Shown one piece after another: positions 24,057 to 35,882 of a DNA stretch of 64,000 nt. The stretch lies in contig AP031351.1 in NCBI GenBank assembly GCA_037833965.1, forward strand, positions 8,506,501 to 8,570,500. Direction: 5' to 3'. Both the position numbers and the translations under genes were made by a program. The notes beneath the pieces are model-generated. The model did not search any database, was not told the origin of the DNA, and saw only the letters and a list, made by a program, of their open reading frames with translations. This stretch comes from Marchantia polymorpha subsp. ruderalis (lineage: Eukaryota; Streptophyta; Marchantiopsida; Marchantiales; Marchantiaceae). The first letter of the stretch is position 1; every line of letters starts with the position of its first letter.

Positions 24057-27000
24057 ATGGCGAGCAGGGCGTCGTTCCTGAGCGCAGAGGCCGCGGCTAC
24101 GGCCTCTGTAGCTTTCACGACCAACAATGGAACTGGAGCTGCAGAAGCTCGAAATAATGGCCGGAGACGCGGTGGAAGAGTGCGGTCCAGCGCTCGACCG
24201 TCCTACGAGATTCACCATCAGGAGCAGCCGGTGTGGATTGGGCCTCCTCCTATGCAGCAGAGGTTGGCAGTCGGGGTGGTACCCGGCACAGGCAAGGCTA
24301 GCTCTCGCGCAGGGCCGAATGTGCATTCCCGCCCTGGTATGGACGGAGTTGGGTCTCTGCACCACAACCTTCAATCTCAGGGTGCCCTCAGTGCGGAGTT
24401 TTGTGGTCGCAGATCCACTCGTCTTGTTTCCAAATTCCACCACGGACGCCAAAAGCTGTATCTCGGTAAGCACAGTCCGGAAGCGGACATGGTGGCTGAG
24501 AGGGTGCTGAAGGCCACTTCGGCCATAGGCACGGCCGCTCTGCTCGATCAGTGGTCGGACAAACTAGTGTGCGTCGAGGACTTCCCTTATCTGCTGCGCG
24601 AGCTCGGTAACTGGGGAGCTTGGGAGAAGGCTTTGAAAAGTTTCGAGTGGATGTTGAGGCAGGCGCGGCTCAGCGGTGAGTGGAGTAAGCTCGCGAGCAT
24701 TATGATCAGCACTCTGGGACGACTGGGAAAGGTGGATCTTGCCCAGGAAGTGTTCAACAACGCGCAATCCCGAGGGTTCGGTGATAACGTGTACGCTTAT
24801 TCGGCTCTCGTGAGCGCCTACGGTCGTAGTGGTCGATGCAAAGAAGCTCTGGATGTATTCCAGTTGATGAAGAAGTCCGGGTGCAAACCTAATCTCATAA
24901 CTTACAACACCATCATCGACGCATGCGGCAAAGGCGGAGTCGACCTCAACAAGGCGCTCGAAATTTTTGACGAAATGCAGAGGGAAGGAGTCGAACCGGA
25001 CCGCATAACCTTTAATTCTCTGATCGCAGTTTGCAGCCGAGGCAGTCTCTGGGAGGAGTCGCAGAAAGTGTTTGCTGAAATGCAGCGCCGTGGCATTGAA
25101 CAGGACATTTTCACATACAACACTTTGATAGACGCCGTCTGTAAGGGGGGCCAGATGGAGTTGGCCGCATCGATCGTAGCAGCCATGCGACACAAGTCAA
25201 TAAACCCGAACGTTGTCACTTACAGCACTATGATTGATGGCTACGGCAAAATTGGCTGTTTTGATCAGGCCATCAATTTATACCACGAAATGAAAGACGC
25301 CAACATATATCCTGATCGAGTTTCTTACAACACTTTAGTCGACATTTATGCGAAGCTTGGGAGATTTGACGATGCTCTCGCCACCTGCACTGAAATGGAG
25401 AGGGCCGGCTGGAAAACCGACGTAGTCACGTACAACGCCCTCATAGATGCATATGGCAAACAGGGCAAATACGACGATGCATCTAAATTGTTCGACAAGA
25501 TGAAATCAGAAGGCGTCGTTCCGAATGTGTTGACCTACTCTGCTCTGATAGATGCGTATTCTAAGGGTGGGCGACACAGAGAAGCTAGCGAGGTTTTTCA
25601 GCAGTTCAAGAAGGCTGGTCTGCAACCGGATGTTGTTCTCTACAGCGCTCTGATTGACGCCTATTTCAAGAATGGGTTGGTCAATGAGGCAGTGGCACTG
25701 CTGGAGGAGATGATGAAGCAGGGCATCCAGCCGAACATAGTCACGTACAACTCTCTCATCGATGCTTACGGAAGACGGGGCGAGGTTAGTTATTCCGTTC
25801 ACGGAGTCACTAGCTTGGAGTTTTTGCCCAAATTTCCTTTGCCTGACTTAGTTCTGCGCAGAGAATTCAGCATCCTGGGACGAGTTTGATTCTCTGTCTA
25901 TCGCCGTAGTTGTTCTATTCGAACTCTTTTAAGTTTTTCTCATTTGCCTTTGTGACGCATGTTTCTCTCAGTTTTTTTGTCGTTTCTCATTTCCTATGAG
26001 ATCTGTGCACTGCTTGTACGGAAAGGTTGTTTGTCTAGACTTATTTCTACACGCTGGACATGTGCTGAAGGAATCTTATGTTTGTTTCTGCAGGTCGACA
26101 AAGCCTGGAAGACACTGGAGTCTAGTAGGGATGACAACATCACTCCTGATTGTACAAATGTGAACACCATTTATCATCAACACAGGCCTAGAACTGTGCA
26201 CACGGAGGGTCCCGCCTGCAACAATGAATTGATAGCTATTGGAAGGCAACCTGTGGATGAATCATGCATCCCTGTAGATCGCAATAAGGGCAAGCATGGA
26301 AACATTTTGGCAGCTGTGAAAATCTTCCACGATATGCAGGAGTCGGGATTAAAACCCAACGTCGTGACGTTCTCAGCTATTTTGAACGCATGCAGGTGCG
26401 CACTGTGTTCCATGTTTACCAGTTATTTCCCATTGCTGTGGTGATTGCTTTACTTACTTCAGTGATATGTTGAGGCAGGATCATCGACTCTCACTAAAAG
26501 TAGACAAATTTTATTTCCCCATCGTATACACCACGAGGGCTAGTCAAGCAGTGATTCGTGAACGTGGGCATTTATCATATTTTAAAGGGCATTGTCTTGA
26601 CTGAGGAACGAACGTCCTTGTTAGAAGTGAGATACTGCCTTTTTTTCTGTTATCAGTTGAGGCTTCTATCTAGTTGACTCCTATATTAATGAAGCATATG
26701 GGTCGTTTTTGACAGTCGCTGTGCGTCTTTCGAAGAGGCTTCCGTCCTTTTGGAGGAGATGAGACTTTTTGATAGCAGGGTCTACGGCGTTGCATACGGA
26801 TTGCTGATGGGTTCACGCGAGCATGTTTGGGGGGAAGCTGAGGTTCTCTTCAACCAAATTGCCTTCATGGACTACGCCACTGCAGCAGCCTTCTACAATG
26901 CCTTGACGGATGTTCTTTGGCACTTTGGCCAGGTAAGGGGAGTGTCGCATGCGTGTATGTTGCGTTTTATAATTATTAACTGTTAGCAAACGGGGAAGTA

Positions 27001-27801
27001 TTGGCCTTACGACAACTTTGCGAGGTGGTGTGCTTTTCGATCTTCAAACGAACTTTGTAGTACCCGAGCCTGAACATACTTACTGTACATTGATGGAAGT
27101 TTGGAAGACTCGTTTGTAGTCTTCACGTCAAGATGCATGTCATCTTCGTTTCTCACGTTGTCATTGTTGTTGCTGCAGAGAGAGGGTGCTCAAAAGGTGG
27201 CTGTGGCAGCGAAGAGGCGCAGAGTATGGGAGAACGCCTGGTGGCGATCTGACCAGCAGTTTTGTCTCGATCTCCATTTAATGTCTGTAGGTGCTGCACA
27301 AGCTATGCTTCATGTATGGCTGCTTGACATACGAAGTTTGGTCTGGGAAGGCCACGAGCTACCACGTTTTTTGAGGTGACCATTAGAACCCTTTTCATCT
27401 TTTACGTGTGTGTGAGTGCGACGGTTAATACTTTTTCCTGGATTTGATGAGTCATTTATGCTACGGGTACACGTATGACAATAATGTTTATTGACTTTCT
27501 TGTCATTTTATCGTTTTTTCCACGCAGTATCCTGACTGGATGGGGCAAACACAGCAAAGTGGCCGGCGCAAGTGCTGTGAAGAAGGCTGTGGAAACCCGG
27601 TTGATGGAGATTGGAGCACCTTTCCAGGTGGCTAAATATAACGAAGGGCGTCTGATTTCAGCGGGACGAGTCGTCTATAATTGGCTCAGGGATGCGAAAA
27701 CTCTTCCTCTCCTTCTTTTACAGGATTCCAGGCAGGCTCCATATCCAAGAAGGGAGATGTCCATGCCAGACTTGCGGCTACTGTCACTGCAACCCCCATA
27801 G
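24057..27801 (+). CDS. GUN1, chloroplast PPR-SMR retrograde-signalling protein
   Basis: Five exons join in frame: 24057-25784, 26094-26395, 26716-26932, 27179-27375 and 27528-27801, giving 905 residues, close to the length I recall for Arabidopsis GUN1. The N-terminus is rich in Ala, Ser and Arg, like a plastid transit peptide. About 12 P-type PPR repeats span roughly residues 190-590 and 640-730, with repeated [16 protein letters not shown] units. The block [13 protein letters not shown] and the segment around [11 protein letters not shown] are GUN1-specific. The C-terminal SMR domain has LDLHLM (779-784) and TGWGKHSK (818-825). By family knowledge GUN1 acts in plastid-to-nucleus signalling and plastid protein and tetrapyrrole homeostasis. 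The segment at about 580-640 is poorly conserved, as expected for a linker. The frame read without splicing ends at 25889 in intron 1 and would give a false truncated protein. Confidence 0.95.
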
Positions 27802-30560
27802 TTACACCCTGTTTATAGTTGCTTTGAAGGTTAAATGTAGGACCAAACATCCTTTTACTTATTTTGTGCAAAGAAAAGAGGTGACAGGGAAGGAGGGAAA
27901 GAGATGGGTCAGGCATCAGCAAGTGCATCTACTAGTTCTGTGTTCGAGTTAGAAACAACCATTGCTTTGAAGAGTACTAGGTTCACGAGACTACGGAAGG
28001 TTTTCAACCGCGCCATATTAGTAGTCCGGTGAGTCTGCCAAAGAACCTGTAGTTTGTCGTTGTGTTTGCTGCTGCAGATGTGAGGAGAGCCCCCTCAGAT
28101 TTGAGAACCCTTTTCTGTCACCTCTTGCGACGACCAACCTGACAGCTGTGCGGAGACAGACAAAATTTTTGGACCTCATTGCGGGATGAGGGTAGCATTA
28201 CAGCCTTGAGAGAAGTGAAGCAGAGGCTTTCACAATATTTGTAGTACGTGTCTGTGGCCGGCCAACTGTAACGCCAATGGAGACAGACAAGTCCGGGAGT
28301 GCCACAGGGATGGAACTGCGAATTTTCCACTTTACAACCACTTAGAAGGCTGAAGTATTTGTGTCGGGGATAGTCGGAGAAAACTCAAATGTCATGCCTG
28401 ACAAAAAAGAGCATGTCCGTCCGTCCATCAGAACGGGCTCTCGGGCCAAGATGAGCTTACCAACAACGAACATATCTTGACTGTGAAGCAGTCTTCGTGA
28501 TTGACAGCGACGAGCATTCTTACGTCATCACAAGCAGATCAAAGCGCATCGGACAAGTACACCATTGAATATACGAAGCTGAGGAGGAGAAAGGAATTAT
28601 ATCTAGAAGAGGTACAAGTATCATGCCATACAGGTTACGAAGTACTCAGTCCCATCAGTGTGGCTGCCGCATTTTGTGCAGGAAGATATCTGATTTAAAA
28701 GTAGATTATGCTTGCAGCCGCCGTTGAAAGCTTCAAAAATGTGTAAAGATGTGCTTGGCCCACGAGAAATAAAACACGGATGGACTAAATTGTACAGACA
28801 ATCCGCTTTGTAAATATATCGATATCATTTAACTTTTTCGCCATTTTTTTTTGGGTGTTCTTGTGCTACGCATGGTGCTGTGCGTTGGTGGTGAAGGGTC
28901 CTAGCTGTCGGGCAGTCTGGAGTCCCGCGTAAAGGTTTGGGAATAGACATCAATCGTGGTCGTTGAAACACTTGCCCCACTGACTAATGTCCTGGTCGAA
29001 ATTGTTGTAAGCAGGTCTGCAAATGTTGAATGTATTAGAAAAAATTCTCTTAATACTTGGAGATTCTTAATGTCGAATATCTATCAACTTGTGAGCAAGA
29101 CAGATTCATCACAGAAAATTTACGCAAAACACTGATAAATACATGACATTGAAGCAGAATTTCTGGCCAACTTAATCTATGATTAGGTTGGATCTAATGG
29201 TCAAGTTCCAAAACCATCTCCTCCAAAGTAATTTTTCGAAACTGTTTACCATTAACACCTTAATGGGTGAAATCTGTGGTGAATGTAATGAACTACCGGG
29301 GGGAGGCTTTTTAACTACAGGTTGAGGAGAGGATGTACGATTCGATCAAAGCTGTCTGTTCAAACAAACACAATATCTGTCAATATTTCTCCTGAGCGGA
29401 GGGCTTTACATGAAGACCTAACCTAGTCACATTTCTACTAGCTGGAGGGTATGTTTTGCAAGTGTTTTCTTGATTGCCACCTCATGTTTCTCACAGAAAT
29501 CAAGTGGCGCTAGTTCACCAGGACTAGTTCAGGTATTCATCTATCTTTCTGGGCAACAGAGGAACTTGTACATACATTTGAATCCTCAAATTACCTTTTC
29601 ATCCTTCTACCTTGTATAAATTCCTCAAACAACTCATGTACATTTGACCTACTTTGTCCGAGTTTAAATTCTTTACGGCGGGTCAATCGTTCAAAAACAG
29701 TTGTCACAAAATGAGCAACTCAAATACTCTGATGCGATAAGAGAAAGCTACTCTTTCCCGTCATGAAATTTTGAGTACTTGATGAAGATGTAAAAGATGA
29801 AGTGTAAAAGAAACCATCATATTTTACTAGATGTGAAGTAGAGTGAAATCTAAAAAAGGATGGCTGATGTGAGAGTGATGTTTCCTGATGGCAATGGATT
29901 TGATGGAGAACGCACGTTTGGTACCCACCACTTGGACGATTACATGGGACTTTCCTAGAAAACGGTAGAATGGGTGGCAAACACCATCATATTACATAAC
30001 ATTGAGGACCATACGAGCGGCTCTAATTTGTACGTTCCGTCTAGCTTAACACGTGAAGCAAAGTATACATAAGATGAAGTGATAAAATTGGTTGCAAACG
30101 AAGATAACAACACTGCCACCATGTCAACATGTCTCACCATTCAAGGCTTGAGCTAGACTGGAAACCAACTAAAGGCTCTCCTCTGCACTAAGGTACAGGG
30201 TCAGAGTCAAAACGTACAACCTGCATGGCCGATATATACACTTGCTCTTCATATAATGCACTACTCATAACATAGCCTAAAGCCTAAAGCCTGGAGCCTC
30301 AGAAAATTCCAAGCACTTTTGAGGTGTTGGTTCTAGAATTGCAGACGTTGTCAGATGAGAACACAGATGGGTTCCAGCCCCTTCAGAAGAGGCTCAGGAA
30401 CCTTCAAAAGCAGACTTCCAAGCTGACTTCAAAATATAATTCCCCGACGTGGAGCACGTAAATCTTGGGAGCACTCGTATGAGGAGGAGAAGAATGGATG
30501 AACGCTGGTGCAAATTCTGGCCTTCTGATCGTCTGCTTCCCAGTAATGAGCATTGAGTGA
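27802..30560. other. 3' flank of GUN1 and intergenic DNA
   Basis: The probable 3' UTR of GUN1 comes first. The remainder, to the convergent iadA 3' end, has only short unrecognised frames, such as 28501-28698 (+) and 29720-29980 (-), and no RNA gene that I can identify. Confidence 0.5.
28768..28773 (+). terminator. Possible polyadenylation signal after GUN1
   Basis: AATAAA about 970 bases after the GUN1 stop, followed by T-rich sequence. A position that far downstream makes the assignment weak, and plant poly(A) signals are degenerate. Confidence 0.25.
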
Positions 30561-32788
30561 CTACTTCTCAAACCAACCTCGTTTGGTCCAAGAAGGTGAT
30601 TTCATCATTTGCCCTTTAGCAAAGACAAATTGAAGGTCGAGCTGTTCAGCATCGATCACCAGTAGATCGGCGTCCACTCCTACTTCTAATCTGCCTGCAA
30701 GGACGTCGTCGGAAAGGAGAACAAATCATTACTAGGAGGGAGCTCACTAGCTCGATAGATGAATGCATCGTCGATACAGGCAGTACAACAATACAGTTGA
30801 AGAAGGGCCAACCAAGTCTGCCATGAAACGTGAATGTAGAAACTTAACCTTTTCGTGGGAGGCTCAAGAAGGTTGCGGGATTGACGGTGCTGAACTGAAG
30901 CGCCCGTTCAAGAGGCCAGCCTGCTTCGAGAACTAGCCTTCTAATGGTATTCAAGTTCGAGTCGGGCGAAGCAACGCCGTACTCGAGCAGCTTGCCGCTG
31001 GTGTCATAAAGCGGAAGAGATCCAAAGCCATCTGAAGAGATGGAGATCCTGTCCAGAGCAAAGTCGGGCCTTTTGCCCCAGTCTACCAATGTATCGAAGG
31101 CTGCAGACTCTCCCTTTTGGTCAGAAGTGAGATCGGCACGTCCACCCTCTGCAACCCATCTTTCTGCAGCCTGGACATACAGAGAACTTCGTGTAAGAAG
31201 TAGCATGTCATCGGGGCGTGAAGAAGCACACACAATACAATGTGAGCTTGTTCTGTACAACGCACCTCTTTCAGACCAGGACCTCTGCTCGAAATGTGGG
31301 TGGGAACAAATTGTGTAATGGGAATGGCTCCCTTGCTGATGTTGATTACATCCCACAAGGGATCCAGCATTGTCGGCCCTTGGCCCATGTGTGCGTGTAC
31401 CAAACCCGCTTTTCCCGTAAGCATTCCTCCCACCCGAGCATCCGACACCATTTTCAATAGATCCTGTATTACACGACGAACGTCCAAGGTCAATTGGACT
31501 ACACAATAGAGATCGGGTAACCTTTCATCCAGCTTTACGACCAGTTTTCAGGAGGGTGGAAGGAGGAAACGGAACAGAATGATATTGAATAAGTTTCTTC
31601 TCCAACAAATTGCCCACAAGGGCCAAGGGACCAAGGACAAGAGTCACAACCAACACTCGTAAATATTATGGCCTCGACCAGATCGTTGACAATTCTTAAT
31701 CGAGCAATTCCGCTTTCATAGTCGGAGTCAATCTCAGTTGAACTGGATATTACTTACAGGGCTCAGAACACTTACATCAGTGCTGGGCCAGCTACCTCGA
31801 TGGTCGCTTATTGCTATTTCACCAGCACCTACAACTTCATCTATGAGCACCATGTCACGGATGAGAGAGCCTGTAATTGTTGGTGATGGCACTCGGTAGC
31901 ATCCACTCCACATATAAGCTGTCAGTCCATCGTCTTTGAGCGCAACTGCCTTTACGCGCAGATTCTCCAGGCTGCACGCAAACCAATTCGGTAGGACAGT
32001 GACCTCAATTAATATCAACCGAGCAGAACCACAGTCCCCAGTCCATGCACACGAGCTTGAAAGTGGTAGGAATGTAAAGGTCGCTAACAGACAACGCAGA
32101 TGCCATAAGTCTCAACCTTCAGCGGTTAGGACTCGTGGCAACAAGAGGTGATGAACGAAGGCGAGAATCCAAACCTGCGAGAAACACAATCTGTGCCCAG
32201 AATTCCAACGACGGTGGTGAGACCAGCATTGACCAGCTGCGAGAGTCCTGCTTCGGGTGTCCTACTGGCAGGGCCCAGCTCTCCACCGCCTCCGATCACG
32301 TGGACATGCATATCGATGAAACCCGGAACCACCACAGATCCATTGACATCGATGATGCTGAGGCCGGGCAGGCCCTCGAGATTGGACCAGGAGAAGCCCT
32401 GCTGGTCTTGCAGAATAGCCACGACGGACGTTCCGGCCATCAGAATGTGACTCTTGCCCACGGGCATTGGATTGTAGACGAGCCCATTGACGAGCAAGGT
32501 CATGACAGCATCGCTGGGCCCCAACGTGCCGTCGAGCACGCTGGTGAATTTGACATCTGCTGTTGCTGGTGCTGCTTCTTCCCATTGCGTATGCACCGCT
32601 TCCCCGCCACCGCATTCGCCGTCAGCAACAATCGGAACGGGACTAGAAATGCTTCTGCTGCTGCTGCTAGTCTCGTCTGCTCCATTTGCATCGAAGCTGC
32701 AAACCACTCGCTCTTCGAATCTCGACACCAGAATCACTGCCGCCAAAGTCGGCAGAAGGAGACGATATAAGCTAAACTTGCTGAGCAT
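30561..32788 (-). CDS. IadA-type isoaspartyl dipeptidase (M38 amidohydrolase), secretory leader
   Basis: Five minus-strand exons join in frame: 32788-32175, 31971-31776, 31463-31266, 31170-30849 and 30694-30561, giving 487 residues. The N-terminus (about 1-30) is a hydrophobic signal peptide or anchor. The amidohydrolase core follows: PGFIDMHVHVIGGGGE with metal ligands His161 and His163 and Glu170; TYR-like SGCYRVPSPTITG with Tyr229; GEIAISDHRGS with Glu256 and His262; PTHISS with His326; and ISSDGFGS with Asp383. A C-terminal beta-sandwich strand, VGVDADLLVID, ends the fold. IadA cleaves beta-aspartyl dipeptides derived from isoaspartate-damaged proteins using two zinc ions. Position 256 holds Glu where, as I recall, the E. 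coli enzyme has a carboxylated Lys. Exon boundaries were placed by splice signals plus spacing to bacterial IadA; the exon 2/3 choice restores the 16-residue spacing between DHR and RVGG. The protein looks bacterial in origin yet has plant introns. Confidence 0.85.
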
Positions 32789-34004
32789 CGCATCAAATCA
32801 ATCGGTCGGTCGGTCGGTCGGTCGACCACTTCTTTATCCTCGATCACACGTGACTATCACGAGTGTCGGAGACTACACAAGCACGAAGGAATCTCACATG
32901 CTCACTCGATCACACACTGCTGCCATGTCGATCGCCAGTCGACGGGTTTGGTGAGTGCAGCCTCTGCGATTCAGTGTGCTCGCCCACTGGACTTCCAGCA
33001 TTCAAAAGCTCGACATCTCGAAAGAATTTCTCATTGAAGTGTTACGCAGTGATACGTTCATCACCGTAACCTCAAGCTAGCCCACATACTGTTGTTTTAC
33101 TTCTCCCTCCCGTCTTCGCCTTCCATGTAAGGCACTCGTTTCTCCAGGCCCGTGATCGATCGTCGATCCCCTCGATCGTTGCTACTCGCAATGCTTCCAA
33201 GTTGCGTTCTTCAGGAGGAGGAAAGGATTCGCTATCTAACGTCTTTGATCTATAGGGGTACTTGCTCATGAGTCACCATCTCCCTAGATGCATGTCAGTG
33301 AACCATGAAGCTTCGTGCAAAGACGCCGGAACAAAAGTTCGTGTCACGAATACTGAGAAATAACTTCACAAACGTACGACCATCATACGATCCCTCCTGA
33401 GGCTTGCAACATTTTCCTAAGTGCCTTGGTTTCGCTCCGGGTCCTGTGAAGGTGCCACATGTGCGCGACGCGAGCATCTGGTCCTAGAAGCTCGATCAGT
33501 GCATGGATGGGGTTTAGCTCTCACTGCTCAGAGTTTTGATTGACTCCACCGACGAAATGGGCAGTTTGGCACGATACTTACGAGTCATCATCATCCTGGC
33601 CTCGCTGAAGTTTGGCCGAGGCACAAAAAGGTCCAACGCTGCATTAACCCGTCCCCGAATCTAAATAACTGGACATCCTCTTGCATCTGAAGGGGACGTG
33701 TACTTAGTCGAGCCACCTGTGTGAGGAGAAGGATAAATGTCGTACACGATCACGGACAAACACCAGCGGATGACAATTATGAACCTTCAGACACGACCAG
33801 GGCACAAAAATCGGGCAGGCAGTGCACGCAAGTTGTCAAGGAGTCTTGGCCAGAACGAGAACGAGACCAACGAATCCGGAGTATATTATGATAGGCTCAA
33901 GAAACAAAAACCTAAACACGTGATTTACAGTGAGCCGACTCAAAGAATGGCATTGATTTGTGAGATGTCAGCTGAGTAGCAACAGCAACGGTGGGCCTAA
34001 ACTA
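32789..34004. promoter_or_regulatory. iadA upstream region and GAUT 3' flank
   Basis: The part next to 32788 should contain the promoter and leader of the minus-strand iadA gene. The part next to 34004 is the GAUT 3' flank. The open frame at 33737-33979 (+) lacks any recognisable motif. No clear TATA box was chosen. Confidence 0.4.
32802..32824. repeat. CGGT tetranucleotide repeat
   Basis: About five and a half perfect CGGT units end 14 bases upstream of the iadA start codon, so they lie in its probable leader as ACCG repeats on the sense strand. Confidence 0.9.
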
Positions 34005-35853
34005 TCAATGAATGTTGCACTGTTGCACGTACGAGAAGGAGAAGTCTACATACTTTTCCCATATAGGCTTGTATCTACTCATGGCTAGTTTCAGCCAGGG
34101 CTTCATGTTCCCATTGAAGTGGACGACGGCTCCACCTTCAATCAACTGACTATCGATGTTTGCATCGTATCCTAAGCCCAACACATGCCACCGTGGGTCT
34201 AGTGAATGCGTGAGTCCGTAGAAGGTCAGGAGACCAGGAGGCAAGGTGCCTAACTTCCAGAGAGTTCTATCGACGTTTTGCTCCTGCCAATAATGATACC
34301 TGCTTGTTACGTTGGCTGCCTTCCACGCGACAAGGTCAAACACGTTCATCCCGAAAGCCCATCCACAAGACTCTGGATCGAAGTGGGAGCTGATTCGGGG
34401 GTCCGAGAAGTTGAGGTACTTGTGGAAGCGGTGGAAGCTTTCCAAGCAAGTCTCGACTGCTCCGTTGACGTTGCCGTGAAGATCAACAGAAAATAAGGCC
34501 GTCACGTCCCTTTGGACCACGACGTCGTCATCTAAAAACACAACCTTTTTTAACTCCGGGTACACCTCTGGTATGTAGAAGCGCAGATGATTCAACATCG
34601 ACAGGTACTTGGGGTTGCGAAACTTCAGGGTAGCTTTGGTGTCGGTCGATCCGGACTTGAAGTAGTAGCTGCGGGTCTCTGCGTCCCCAAGCTGCTTCAG
34701 CACCGGTACGTAAGAAGAGTTCAACCACGTGAATCCATCGATGCTTTGCACTTCGATCGCTGCACCGTGAAGATCAATCAGGGCAAACCAAGCTTGCATG
34801 GCGCCGTAGTTCATGTGATCCGTTACGACATGAAAGACCAGCCGATCCGGATGATCGGCATTTTGGATGGTGGAGTTCACGACCACGCTCGTGGCCAGCA
34901 CGTTGTCGGAAAAGACACAGAAGTGATACAGATTGTTGTCCGTTAACCTCTTGTCCTGCTTTCGGCTCTCGACACCGGCTCGTAAATCACCTGTCGTAGC
35001 CCATACCATGGTCAGTCGCATTCCGAGGCAGTGCAGGCCCTTGGGAACAGCCTCGGCCGCAAGCTGTCCAAACACCGTGCTTTGAGCAGCCGCTGCATTG
35101 GCGCGCTCCTCCAGAGCTTGCATTTGTGCCTTCAGCTTCATGATCATTGTCGCACTATCGTAATGAAGATCTTTGGCTTGTACAGTCAAGGCAGACAGAG
35201 CTTTCATCACTGGTTCAGCTTCTGCAAATGAAACCGGTGTGCCACTGGTAGCTGCCTGCGACAGAAGGTTCTGACATGCTCGAATTTGTGCGCTGAGCTC
35301 CCATGCCAATCCATAATTGCTATTTTCCTTCGCCATTACGACGTAAGCCTTGGCCAACGTCAACTGATCTCCCAGCTGCCTTGCCACAGACGCTGGGTTG
35401 AACAACTCCGAATTGCCCAACAACTCGGGCCTGACATCAATCCTCTGAAACAGAACATAATCCATAACACAGCTTTCGTCAAGTAATTTCTTTCACACTG
35501 CGAGCAAGACGGAGCTACTATAAGTGAGACAAGAGATGCACATGCAAGTTCCGAGTAACAAATGAACGCCTGATTTGAGAAGCTCTACGTACGAGACACA
35601 GACAGTGTCTGAGCAAGAAAGTGGTCTCTATGTAGAATGCTACGAGGGGGGGCGTAACCACACCACACCTCACCTCATCAGAGTAGCTGTCGGCACCGCT
35701 TCCATCGACTTGTAGTAACTGCTTAGAGGGAATGAGCCTCGGAACGCAGAAAATCACATAGCAGCAACTGACTAGACCTGCGAATAATAAAATGGATGTG
35801 TAAGAGAAGCGACGCCGGGTCGACCTCCGACCATCGCTCAACCTTCGACTCAT
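34005..35853 (-). CDS. Galacturonosyltransferase, GT8 family (GAUT8/9-like)
   Basis: Two minus-strand exons, 35853-35674 and 35444-34005, join in phase 0 (GAG|gtgagg ... cag|AGG), giving 539 residues. A single hydrophobic segment (about residues 17-40) after a basic N-terminus marks a type II Golgi protein. The stem has RQLGDQLTLAKAYVVMAKE and LEERANAAAAQSTVFGQL. The GT8 domain shows HFCVFSDNVLATSVVVNST, the metal-binding FLDDDVVVQRD (Asp365-367), NPKYLSMLNHLRFYIPE, GNVNGAVETC, CGWAFGMNVFDL, LPPGLLTFYGL, HVLGLGYD and HFNGNMKPWLKLA. By family knowledge these enzymes transfer galacturonic acid from UDP-GalA during homogalacturonan (pectin) synthesis. The closest resemblance is the QUA1/GAUT8-GAUT9 group. 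The first in-frame ATG is at 35853; a GTG at 35880 would extend the frame but is not needed. A short upstream ORF overlaps this start. Confidence 0.92.
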
Positions 35854-35882
35854 CCGTAGGGATTTGTGTTTCCGCGGCACAT
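35850..35882 (-). CDS. 10-codon uORF overlapping the GAUT start as ATGA
   Basis: An ATG at 35882 opens a frame of ten codons (M C R G N T N P Y G) whose TGA stop shares bases with the main ATG at 35853. If the transcript includes it, scanning ribosomes would meet it first, so the main protein would depend on leaky scanning or reinitiation. Coding of a functional peptide is not implied. Confidence 0.5.
   Translation of the reverse strand: MCRGNTNPYG

Noticed and set aside
35854..35880. N-terminal extension of the GAUT protein from GTG at 35880
   Set aside because: Not an ATG; a nuclear plant gene is better started at 35853, and the extension adds no conserved residues.
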